From Thioalkalivibrio sp. (GTDB lineage: Bacteria > Pseudomonadota > Gammaproteobacteria > Ectothiorhodospirales > Ectothiorhodospiraceae), in assembly GCA_003555285.1 (NCBI GenBank), contig PWGH01000292.1, forward strand, positions 1 through 10,303: a DNA stretch of 10,303 nucleotides, read 5' to 3'. The translations under genes and the position numbers were made by a program. Below, piece after piece: positions 1-5,783 of the stretch (position 1 is its first letter; every line of letters starts with the position of its first letter). The notes under the pieces are model-generated. The model was not told the DNA's origin, made no database searches, and worked only from the letters and a program-made list of their open reading frames with translations.

Positions 1-115
1 ATGCACCACGGTGCTTGCAAAACCGACCGCAAGCCGTTCCGGAAAATCGGGCTCCGGAATTGCCAGGAAAGATCACCGCATGCGCCCGCTACCCCCCAAC
101 TCAGTAGCCTCCTGC
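1..115. other. Window edge, no assignable gene
   Basis: I see no supportable gene here. The plus-strand frames that run through continue into the DUF2177 gene as its antisense shadow. One plus frame closes with TAG near 104 and could be the tail of a gene that begins before the window. A minus-strand frame reads protein-like (PEPDFPERLAVGFAS) but has a TGA just upstream and no usable start codon after it. Nothing is recognisable. Confidence 0.3.
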
Positions 116-529
116 TCACGGACTGCCCAGCCATGCGCCCATCAAGAATCCGGCGCTCGCCACGACGGTGCAGAGCGCCATACCCCAAGCCGTGTCCACG
201 AGCACGATCTTCAACGGCCAGTCCTTGAGGGTGGCGAGGTTGGTCAGCTCGTAGGTTGCGTAGGTGAAGAAGCCAAACAGGGCGCCCCAGCCCGCGGCCA
301 CGGCCAGCGAGTCCGCCGCAAGGCCCGGCAGCACGGCGAAGATCAGGATCCCGACCACGTACAGCAGATAAAAGATCAAGGCCGCCGGCCAGTTGACCGT
401 TGGACTCAGAAAGGGTCGCAGTTGCGTCTGATAGAAACCGCGGGCCACAACTCCGAGCCAGAGGAGATCGACGACGAGGAAGACCCCGAGCGTGAGGGCG
501 TATAGCTTGGCGTGGAAGACGAGGTCCAT
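116..529 (-). CDS. DUF2177 family integral membrane protein
   Basis: A 137-residue, very hydrophobic protein that I recognise as DUF2177; its molecular function is unknown. Four membrane segments are visible at about residues 9-31, 47-68, 76-92 and 107-133. The family's conserved polar positions within them are present: D21-L-L-W, the F-x-T-Y-A-T-Y-E-L-T-N run at 88-97, and V-D-T-A-W-G at 111-116. Length is normal for the family. The ATG at 529 is preceded by AGAGG with suitable spacing. The gene lies downstream of exoD on the same strand, with a 350-base decayed segment between them. In other proteobacteria DUF2177 genes often sit near stress-inducible lipid-modifying genes (family knowledge), but no such neighbour is visible here. 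Confidence 0.88.
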   Translation of the reverse strand: MDLVFHAKLYALTLGVFLVVDLLWLGVVARGFYQTQLRPFLSPTVNWPAALIFYLLYVVGILIFAVLPGLAADSLAVAAGWGALFGFFTYATYELTNLATLKDWPLKIVLVDTAWGMALCTVVASAGFLMGAWLGSP

Positions 530-562
530 GATCCACCTCTACAGTAGGGTCGGCACGAAAGA

Positions 563-682
563 TTACCGTTGACGGCATGGGACCGCCAGCGGCGCCCGAC
601 CTTGTGGATGCCTGCGACCTCGACTGCTCCCCGCGTCATCGCGCAGGATCTCTCCGGGCTGCGGCGGATTGTGCATCGTCAT
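563..682 (-). pseudogene. higA: HigA-type antitoxin N-terminal fragment (truncated)
   Basis: A 39-codon ORF starting at ATG 682. Its first 16 residues, MTMHNPPQPGEILRDD, match the very characteristic start of HigA antitoxins (family form MTMHNPPHPGEILRED). A complete HigA is about 100 residues and continues into a Cro/C1-type helix-turn-helix. Here the similarity stops after residue 16, the frame turns into Arg/Pro-rich sequence and closes with TAA at 563. There is no room for the rest, because the DUF2177 gene starts at 529. A near-perfect Shine-Dalgarno AGGAGG lies at 689-694, six bases before the ATG, so the 5' end of the old gene is intact. Short HigA-like scraps (a VSRQ-like and an LS-R-like piece) may persist in shifted frames around 550-590, but that reading is weak. 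I interpret this as a remnant of a decayed higBA module. Confidence 0.6.
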
Positions 683-693
683 CGTGTACCTCC

Positions 694-723
694 TCAGGGG
701 CAATCCTGATCATCGACCAGACT
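694..723 (-). pseudogene. Possible HigB toxin C-terminal scrap
   Basis: In one minus-strand frame the codons read SLVDDQDCP followed by TGA at 694-696. HigB/RelE-type toxins that precede HigA commonly end in a strand of the form LVDYxDYH. Here that motif is partly kept (LVD-D-QD), and the stop falls within the Shine-Dalgarno sequence of the HigA fragment, the normal higB-higA arrangement. Nine residues would mean nothing alone; the call rests on position directly upstream of the HigA-like start. Upstream of 723 the frame no longer resembles HigB, so most of the toxin gene is gone. Confidence 0.35.
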
Positions 724-821
724 CAACCCCAAGTCACGATGGCCAGGACGGCCGCCGCCCCGGTGAGAAAGAGGAACGGCTGGTCCCAGGTGTGTGGGGC
801 CCGGGCCTCCGTCAGCGTCAT
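723..821 (-). CDS. Small hydrophobic ORF (32 aa), doubtful
   Basis: ATG at 821 opens a 32-residue ORF with a polar start (MTLTEARAPHTWDQ) and one clear hydrophobic segment (PFLFLTGAAAVLAIVTWG) running to its C-terminus, which suits a single-pass small membrane protein. I recognise no family. A GAGGAGG purine run lies upstream, but about 16 bases from the ATG, too far for a good ribosome site. The same frame is open from the exoD stop codon (882-884) through to 723, giving 52 sense codons. This could be a real small protein, a piece of a larger gene broken when the higBA segment arrived or decayed, or a 3' extension read only on stop-codon readthrough. No choice can be made from sequence alone. 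Confidence 0.25.
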   Translation of the reverse strand: MTLTEARAPHTWDQPFLFLTGAAAVLAIVTWG

Positions 822-881
822 AGCCAGGGGGTCAACACCCTCCTCTTCCGTTGCGGAGCCCGGTGCGGCGGCAAACGCCGA

Positions 882-1547
882 TCAATCGGCGCTTCCCTCA
901 CTCTTGAGGGGGCCGACAGCTCCCAGCAGGACGTCGCCGAGCAGGAATACGCCAGTGAGTACGCCGAGGGTCGCAACCAGCGCAAGAACCCCCAACGCCA
1001 GCGCGAGGGCAACCACCACGCCGTCGCGCTGAACGATGCCAATGCCGAGGCCCGCCACCGAAAATGCCGCAAGAATGTTGATCCCCGGAATGGGCGCCGC
1101 GAGCAGCACGGCCATCAGCATGCACATCGTGCCGTGCGCGCGGCCGGCGGCGGCGACTCGCGGCAGGCGCGGTCTGGAGAGACGATCGAACCGGCGCGCG
1201 CGCGGCAGGGAATGGTCGATCACGGATTCGAGAAGCGACGCCTTCAACGAGCGGCGCAGCAACCAGACAGGCAGCGGCGGACTGGGCCCGTAGGCCAGCA
1301 TGTAGCCGCCGATGACGAAGATCGGCACGGCCAACAAGGCCGAGAAACCGACCATGGGAATCGTCTCCGGCAGCGCCAGCAACAGCAGCAGGGGCCCGAT
1401 CGCCCGCCCTTCGGTCCACAGCGCGAGCTCACCGAACGTCACTCGCTCGGCGTCGATCCGATCGCGCACTCGGCACAGCAATTCGGCCGTCGCGACGTGG
1501 CGCGAACGCTGATCACGGCGAAGGCGTTGACGGGCCAAGTCATTCAC
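882..1547 (-). CDS. exoD: ExoD family membrane protein
   Basis: A 221-residue protein of the ExoD family (exopolysaccharide synthesis protein ExoD; biochemical role unproven, first linked to exopolysaccharide production and alkaline tolerance in rhizobia). The family layout is clear: a soluble N-terminal helix ending ERVTFGELA (34-42), a hydrophobic pair around GPLLLLLALPETIPMVGFS (51-69) with the typical LALP...P turn, and membrane segment 70-86. Next comes a basic loop with SLPRARRFDRLSRPRLPR (113-130) and a second membrane half at 140-207 with APIPGINILAA. Length fits the family. The frame stays open upstream to an ATG at 1820, but that extension is Arg-rich, runs into a repeat and resembles nothing, so I chose GTG at 1547. 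No strong Shine-Dalgarno supports it; TTG at 1538 is an alternative. The stop is followed in frame by 52 further sense codons. Confidence 0.82.
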   Translation of the reverse strand: MNDLARQRLRRDQRSRHVATAELLCRVRDRIDAERVTFGELALWTEGRAIGPLLLLLALPETIPMVGFSALLAVPIFVIGGYMLAYGPSPPLPVWLLRRSLKASLLESVIDHSLPRARRFDRLSRPRLPRVAAAGRAHGTMCMLMAVLLAAPIPGINILAAFSVAGLGIGIVQRDGVVVALALALGVLALVATLGVLTGVFLLGDVLLGAVGPLKSEGSAD

Positions 1548-1565
1548 CGTTGGGTTTGGCCGACC

Positions 1566-1580
1566 ATCATCGCCGATGAT
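1566..1580. promoter_or_regulatory. Perfect palindrome upstream of exoD start
   Basis: ATCATCG-C-CGATGAT is a perfect 7+1+7 inverted repeat whose near edge is 18 bases upstream of the proposed exoD GTG. The location suits a repressor operator or a structured 5' leader. No regulator is encoded nearby and no second copy was noticed, so a role is only inferred. Confidence 0.25.
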
Positions 1581-1799
1581 TCCAGACCGGGACCATGGGT
1601 AGATGACCCAACGCTGTCGCCGCCGACCGGTGGACCCGATGCGGCACCCCAGTGAAGGTACGGAAAGCAGAATCGCTGTGCGCAGGTCGATCTCCAGGAG
1701 TCGCAGGGGCGGGCGACCCTGCGGCTGCTTGGGGCGTATACCGCGCACGGTTTGCACCCTCAGTCCAAACAGGACGGGTGTTTTTCGTAATATTTTGCG

Positions 1800-1887
1800 G
1801 GTGGGTGAAGCGCAGCGCACTCACCATGCCGTTGACCCGAGTGCCGCGGTTGCCCCGGTGGGTCCGCTGCGCTTGGCCCACCCTACG
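1800..1887. repeat. REP-like palindromes, inverted pair
   Basis: Two copies of one hairpin unit lie head-to-tail inverted. The left unit (1800-1825) is GGTGGGTG, a ten-base AAGCGCAGCG loop, then CACTCACC (one mismatch). The right unit (1857-1882), read on the minus strand, is GGTGGGCC-AAGCGCAGCG-GACCCACC and is directly preceded on that strand by GTAG (1884-1887). GTAG followed by an imperfect palindrome is the layout of REP elements mobilised by RAYT (TnpA-REP) transposases. Two units in opposite orientation resemble a BIME pair. No transposase is encoded in this window. Confidence 0.65.
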
Positions 1888-2078
1888 AAGGGCACCCTAC
1901 GGGGTATTCGGCTGCTGCGGCCGCGAGGTACCGCAGAGCGCCGCGAGTGACACAGGCAAGACGTTGGATCGTCGGATTGACTGGTCTGGCCTGAAGTTCA
2001 ACCATGGTTTTCCGCAGGACCTCGGCAGCGACGCACGCCTGGCGAGGTCCATCAGCACCAGAATCACGGGAGCCGCGG

Positions 2079-3494
2079 ATGGAAGAATTGTTTGGCCGCA
2101 TTGCGCTGGCAGTGCTGATCCTCTGGGGCCTGATCCTCGTCAGCATGGTGATTCGGCGAAGGACGCCCTTTCTCCGGGACATCTTCCTGCCGGCGTCGTT
2201 GCTTGCGGGTTTCCTCGCGCTGCTGGCGGGACCGCAGGTGCTGGGCCTGGCGGTGCGGACCTGGATCGGGGAAGAGGCAGCCTTGTCGGAGGGTCTGTTT
2301 CCCGAGTGGATCCGCGAGGTGTGGGATCCGTTGCCGGGCCTGCTGATCAGCGTGGTGTTCGCAGCCTTGTTCCTCGGAAAGCCGATTCGCGGCATCGGCA
2401 AGATGTGGCGAGACGCCGGGCCGCAGGTCATGCTCGGGCACTCGCTGGCCTGGGGGCAGTATGTCGTGGGTCTGGCGCTGGTGCTGTTGCTGCTCGGGCC
2501 GATCTGGGGCCTGCCGCCCGAAGCGGGGGCACTGCTGGAAATCAGTTTCGTCGGCGGACACGGAACCGTGGCGGGCATGTCCGGTGCTTTCGAGGAAATG
2601 GGTTTCCCGGAAGGCGAAGCGCTGGGGATGGGCTTGGCGACGCTCGGAATCCTGTCGGGCGCAATCATCGGCACCGTGCTGGTGAACTGGGCCGTGCGCA
2701 CCCAGCGCATCGATATCTCGGCGCCTTCTCCCGAAGAGAAAGAAAACCTCTCGAATTTCGACGAGCGTGAACCTCAGGAGGAGGAACCATCCCGGCGACT
2801 GGTGCCTCGCGACTCGCTCTCGGTTCATCTGGCCTTGCTGGGCCTGGCCATCCTGATCGGATATGGATTGCAGCAGGGTTTGATCTGGCTGGAACTCAAC
2901 ACCTGGGGCCGACGGAACGTCGAGCTCTTCCGGTACATTCCGCTGTTCCCGCTGGCGATGATCGGGGCGATCGTGGTCCAGGTGGTGGTCGACCGCCTAG
3001 GGCACACGCAGGCGTTGAACCGGCAGATCATCAACCGCATCTCCGCCGGCTCGCTCGATCTCATCATTGCCGCGGCGCTGGCGACGCTGAGCCTCGCGGT
3101 TCTCGGTGAGTACCTCGTGCCGCTGCTGATCCTTGGCGTGGCAGCCATCGCATGGAACGTGGCGGGATTTCTCATCCTCGCTCCGCTGCTGATTCCGCGC
3201 GACTGGTTCCAGCGCGGCTCTGGCGATTTCGGCCAGTCGATCGGCATGGCTGCACTGGGGCTGTTACTGATCCGGCTCGCGGATCCGCACGACCGGAGCC
3301 GCGCGAGCGAGCGCTTCGGCTACAAGCAGATCCTGTTCGAGCCGGTATTGGGCGGCGGCCTGTTCACGGCCGCCTCCGCACCGCTGATCCATCAGCTCGG
3401 CGGCTGGCCGATACTCATCGCAACGTTCATCCTGACCACCGGCTTCATCGCCACCGGCATCCATCTGTTCAAGGATCGTGACGAAAAGGATTGA
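2079..3494 (+). CDS. GltS-family sodium:glutamate symporter-like protein
   Basis: A 471-residue inner-membrane transporter of the sodium:glutamate symporter (GltS, ESS) family. Two similar membrane halves are separated by a charged cytoplasmic loop rich in Glu (about 210-246). The first half carries the re-entrant-loop motif SFVGGHGTVAGMSGAFEEMG (156-175), matching the GGHGT signature of GltS. The second half carries SGDFGQSIGMAALGLLLIRLADP (381-403), the matching loop of the family, and a short charged C-terminus. GltS proteins couple Na+ entry to glutamate uptake; this sequence is longer than E. coli GltS (about 400) and divergent, so the substrate could be another carboxylate. I chose ATG 2079 because GGGAG lies six bases upstream and the 25 residues before it (from ATG 2004) are hydrophilic and unlike the family. 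Downstream, a CTGCCC...GGGCAG inverted repeat (3550-3576) is a poor terminator candidate; the next gene converges. Confidence 0.85.
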   Translation: MEELFGRIALAVLILWGLILVSMVIRRRTPFLRDIFLPASLLAGFLALLAGPQVLGLAVRTWIGEEAALSEGLFPEWIREVWDPLPGLLISVVFAALFLGKPIRGIGKMWRDAGPQVMLGHSLAWGQYVVGLALVLLLLGPIWGLPPEAGALLEISFVGGHGTVAGMSGAFEEMGFPEGEALGMGLATLGILSGAIIGTVLVNWAVRTQRIDISAPSPEEKENLSNFDEREPQEEEPSRRLVPRDSLSVHLALLGLAILIGYGLQQGLIWLELNTWGRRNVELFRYIPLFPLAMIGAIVVQVVVDRLGHTQALNRQIINRISAGSLDLIIAAALATLSLAVLGEYLVPLLILGVAAIAWNVAGFLILAPLLIPRDWFQRGSGDFGQSIGMAALGLLLIRLADPHDRSRASERFGYKQILFEPVLGGGLFTAASAPLIHQLGGWPILIATFILTTGFIATGIHLFKDRDEKD

Positions 3495-3646
3495 TTGTTG
3501 GTTCCACCCCGGAACGCGCGGGCGGTCATGGTCTTTCATGCCCATCGTGCTGCCCAAGACAAGCCTTCACGGGCAGTTGGAGGCGTAGGGAGCACTGACT
3601 CCCATTCGCGCTGTTACCCTCATCCGATGAACGGGGGGGCGCCCCG

Positions 3647-4060
3647 TCATCCCGGCAAGGTTCCGTCCACGTAGAGCCACTGACCATTCACGCGCCGGAA
3701 CCGGCTGCGTTCGTGCAAGCGCTGGCCACGACCGCCAATTCTGGATCGGGCCACGAACTCCACCTCACCGGCATCATCGTCCACCCCGCCCGCGGCCGTT
3801 GCGCGAATGCTGAGGCCGAGCCAGCGCTGTCCCGGGTCGAGCTCCAGATTTTCCGGACGGGTCTGCGCAGCCCAGGTCCTCAACAGATACTCGCGGTGGC
3901 CCTCCACGAACGCCGAGTACCGCGAACGCATCAGCGCCTCCGCAGTGGGCGCGATGGCCTCCCCGTCCAGATAGGGCCCGCAACAGGCCCCACGCGCCGC
4001 CCCGGATCCACAAGGGCAGGCCGCGCCGGTTTCATTGCCGTTCTTGTTCCGCTTGCCCAT
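3647..4060 (-). CDS. ychJ: YchJ family SEC-C motif protein
   Basis: A 137-residue protein of the YchJ (UPF0225) family. Near the N-terminus is a zinc-binding SEC-C motif with C15-P-C17-G-S-G and C26-C27. Then comes the NTF2-like YchJ domain: EALMRSRYSAFVEG (41-54), the YLLRTW helix (58-63), RWLGLSI (79-85), EVEFVARSRI (99-108), the HERSRFRR strand (116-123) and a terminal GQWLYVDGTLPG. The function of YchJ is not established; SEC-C motifs bind zinc and in SecA mediate SecB and ribosome contact. E. coli YchJ (about 150 residues) has a second SEC-C at its C-terminus, which is absent here: the protein stops right after the DGT strand. The frame stays open to 4243, but the added residues match nothing, so ATG 4060 is preferred even though no clear Shine-Dalgarno precedes it. 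The gene is divergent from the acetyltransferase and convergent with the symporter. Confidence 0.87.
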   Translation of the reverse strand: MGKRNKNGNETGAACPCGSGAARGACCGPYLDGEAIAPTAEALMRSRYSAFVEGHREYLLRTWAAQTRPENLELDPGQRWLGLSIRATAAGGVDDDAGEVEFVARSRIGGRGQRLHERSRFRRVNGQWLYVDGTLPG

Positions 4061-4257
4061 GGCCGACAGGTCTACAGACAGGACGTGAACCAAGTCAAGA
4101 CAACGCAGAAGGTTGATCGCGTCATGCTCCCGCTCGAATGGCAATTCCCGCGGGGGTAGTCCCCGGTGTGCGTCATCGCTGTGTATGCTTGCGGTTTCGC
4201 GGCTAATGACATCGCCTGTGACGTGAGTCAGGTATTCCGGCATTCCTGGGAGGCAGC

Positions 4258-4293
4258 ATGCGCGAGCAGATCCCCAAGCCCATCAAGCCATGA
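4258..4293 (+). CDS. Short leader ORF coupled to acetyltransferase
   Basis: ATG 4258 opens an 11-codon ORF, MREQIPKPIKP, ending in TGA at 4291-4293. That stop overlaps the acetyltransferase ATG (4290) in an ATGA junction. The ORF has a strong Shine-Dalgarno GGGAGG at 4248-4253, four bases before its ATG. The acetyltransferase start has no Shine-Dalgarno of its own (ATCAAGCC precedes it). This is the arrangement expected of a translated leader that delivers ribosomes to the next start by termination-reinitiation. No homologous peptide is known to me. The alternative is that the ORF is incidental. Confidence 0.4.
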   Translation: MREQIPKPIKP

Positions 4294-4895
4294 CGGGTCT
4301 CGAAATCACGATCCGTGTCCTCACGGGACGCGACCCTCAGCTGAAGGCGTACGTCGACGACCTTGCGCGGCTGCGTATCACGGTGTTTCGCGATTTCCCC
4401 TACCTCTATGCGGGCTCGCTCGACTACGAGCGCAACTACCTGCGCACGTATCTGGAGTGCCCGGACAGCGTGGTCGTACTGGCCTTCGCTGGCGATACCG
4501 TGGTCGGCGCCTCGACCGGCCTGCCGCTGGCTGCGGAAACGGAGGAATTCCAGGAGCCTTTTCGCTCCGCCGGCATCGATCCGGAGACTCGATTCTACGG
4601 GGGCGAATCGGTGCTGGTGCCGGATTACCGCGGCCGCGGCGTCTACCGCAGCTTCTTCGCCGAACGCGAACGCCATGCGCGTGCCCTCGACCGCTTCACT
4701 CACATGACCTTCTGCGCCGTACAGCGCGCCGCCGACGATCCCCGCCGGCCACCGGACCACGTGCCGCTGGACGCGATCTGGACCCGCTTCGGGTACACCC
4801 GGCGCGACGATCTGGTGGCACGGTTCGAATGGCCGGACCTCGATGAGGTGACGCCAAGCGCAAAGCCCATGGTGTTCTGGGAAAAACCACTGTGA
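4290..4895 (+). CDS. GNAT family N-acetyltransferase
   Basis: A 201-residue cytoplasmic acyltransferase of the GNAT superfamily, which moves an acetyl group from acetyl-CoA to an amine. An N-terminal alpha/beta portion (RVFRDFPYLYAGSL-like, about 28-44) leads into the core strand SVVVLAFAGDTVVGASTGLPL (60-80). The acetyl-CoA-binding segment follows: GGESVLVPDYRGRGVYRSFF (104-123), containing R114-G-R-G-V-Y. The canonical R/Q-x-x-G-x-G/A motif ends in Gly or Ala; here that place is Tyr, a departure that may be normal for this subfamily. The C-terminal part ends in FGYTRRDDLVARFEWPDLDE (167-186) and KPMVFWEKPL. The substrate cannot be told. The frame is closed by a stop at 4224 with no upstream start, so ATG 4290 is the only reasonable long start. 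The methyltransferase follows 58 bases later on the same strand and may be co-transcribed. Confidence 0.85.
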   Translation: MTGLEITIRVLTGRDPQLKAYVDDLARLRITVFRDFPYLYAGSLDYERNYLRTYLECPDSVVVLAFAGDTVVGASTGLPLAAETEEFQEPFRSAGIDPETRFYGGESVLVPDYRGRGVYRSFFAERERHARALDRFTHMTFCAVQRAADDPRRPPDHVPLDAIWTRFGYTRRDDLVARFEWPDLDEVTPSAKPMVFWEKPL

Positions 4896-4953
4896 CCCGT
4901 GCGGGAGAGCGGATGTAGGATGGTGCAGGCTGTCACTGAACCCGGGAGACCCC

Positions 4954-5628
4954 ATGTCCAACCGTTCCATTGGTCTTGATGACACGCTGTACGGCTATCT
5001 GCTGGACGTCTCGCTGCGCGAGGCTGCGGTGCTGGCCGCGCTGCGCGAGGAAACGGCGGCGCTGCCGGAGGCCAACATGCAAATTGCCCCGGAACAGGGG
5101 CAGTTCATGGCCCTGCTCGCGCGCCTGATCGCGGCGCGGCAGGTCCTCGAGATCGGCACCTTCACCGGCTACAGTGCGCTGGCGCTGGCGCTGGCCCTGC
5201 CGGAGGACGGCAGGCTGGTGACCTGCGACCGCAGCCGCGAATGGACCGACATCGCGCAGCGCTACTGGCAGCGCGCCGGCGTCGCGGGTCGCATCGATCT
5301 GCACCTCGGTCCGGCCGCCGAGACCCTGGCCCGCCTGATCGACACGGGCGAATCCGGGCGCTTCGACCTCGCCTTCATCGATGCCGACAAGGGTGGCTAC
5401 CCGACCTATTTCGAGGGGTGCCTGACCCTGCTGCGCCCCGGCGGTCTGATCCTGGTCGACAACACGCTGTGGAACGGCAAGGTCGCCGATCCCGACCACC
5501 GGGATCCGGACACCGCGGCGATCCGCGCCTTCAATCGGCAGCTGCACGAGGACGAGCGCATCGACCTGTCGCTGGTCCCCATCGCCGACGGCCTGACCCT
5601 CGCCCGCAAGCGCCCCGCGGTACCCTGA
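4954..5628 (+). CDS. Class I SAM-dependent O-methyltransferase
   Basis: A 224-residue O-methyltransferase of the caffeoyl-CoA OMT/COMT-like family (methyltransferase family 3, COG4122). Such enzymes transfer a methyl group from S-adenosylmethionine to catechol-type hydroxyls in a divalent-metal-dependent reaction. Seen here: an N-terminal helical cap with MQIAPEQGQFMALLARL (42-58), SAM motif I VLEIGTFTGYSALALA (64-79), the acidic ribose-binding turn VTCDRS (89-94), FDLAFIDADKGGYPTYFE (137-154) with metal-ligand Asp 143, and GGLILVDNTLWNGKVADP (163-180) with metal ligands Asp 169-Asn 170. The protein ends in the usual LVPIADGLTLARKR strand. Length and motif order are complete. A Shine-Dalgarno GGGAG sits five bases before ATG 4954. 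The native substrate is unknown; bacterial members often act on a range of catechols. A REP-like hairpin starts nine bases after the stop. Confidence 0.93.
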   Translation: MSNRSIGLDDTLYGYLLDVSLREAAVLAALREETAALPEANMQIAPEQGQFMALLARLIAARQVLEIGTFTGYSALALALALPEDGRLVTCDRSREWTDIAQRYWQRAGVAGRIDLHLGPAAETLARLIDTGESGRFDLAFIDADKGGYPTYFEGCLTLLRPGGLILVDNTLWNGKVADPDHRDPDTAAIRAFNRQLHEDERIDLSLVPIADGLTLARKRPAVP

Positions 5629-5637
5629 TCAGGCAAG

Positions 5638-5664
5638 GGGTGGGTGAAGCGCAGCGCACCCACC
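5638..5664 (+). repeat. REP-like hairpin after the methyltransferase
   Basis: A single, well-kept copy of the same hairpin unit as at 1800-1887: GGTGGGTG (5639-5646), a ten-base AAGCGCAGCG loop, and a perfect complement CACCCACC (5657-5664). It starts nine bases after the methyltransferase stop, so its transcript would fold into an 8-bp stem at the mRNA 3' end. No T-run follows, so intrinsic termination is unlikely; 3'-end protection is possible. The stretch 5665-5783 after it shows nothing else. Confidence 0.7.
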
Positions 5665-5783
5665 ATCTTGACCTTTGGCCCCGCCCATAGCGCCGACCCC
5701 TGTCCGATCAGCCACACCGGAAGGAAGTTCGCCACCCGCTCAGCGGGCAGCTCTCAAGGCATGGCGTGCGGCCCAAGGCAGGA

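Larger units (their letters stand above)
1548..2078. other. Gene-free divergent region between exoD and symporter
   Basis: These 531 bases separate the divergently transcribed exoD and symporter genes. They hold a 15-base palindrome near the exoD start, a small hairpin TGGGT-AGATG-ACCCA at 1596-1610, an AT-rich patch at 1780-1796, and an inverted pair of REP-like hairpins at 1800-1887. Both promoters should lie here. A weak candidate for the symporter is TTGACT at 1977-1982 with AACCAT 17 bases on, but the -10 match is poor. Open frames crossing the region are Arg/Pro-rich and unlike proteins. Confidence 0.6.

Noticed and set aside
669..1655. A 328-codon plus-strand ORF opposite exoD
   Set aside because: It is antisense to a clear ExoD protein and its translation is Arg/Gln/His-rich and low in hydrophobic structure, as expected for the shadow of a high-G+C membrane-protein gene.
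1548..1820. N-terminal extension of exoD up to ATG 1820
   Set aside because: The extra 91 residues are Arg/Pro-rich, begin inside the repeat and are not part of the ExoD family; the family start fits the GTG at 1547.
3631..3647. ACGGGG...CCCCGT hairpin as a terminator between the convergent symporter and YchJ genes
   Set aside because: The stem is only 6 bp with no T-run on either side, and it overlaps the ychJ stop codon.
4913..4924. GTAGGATGG just before the methyltransferase as another REP-like unit
   Set aside because: Only the GTAG head and a few bases resemble the repeat; the AAGCGCAGCG core and a closing stem are missing.
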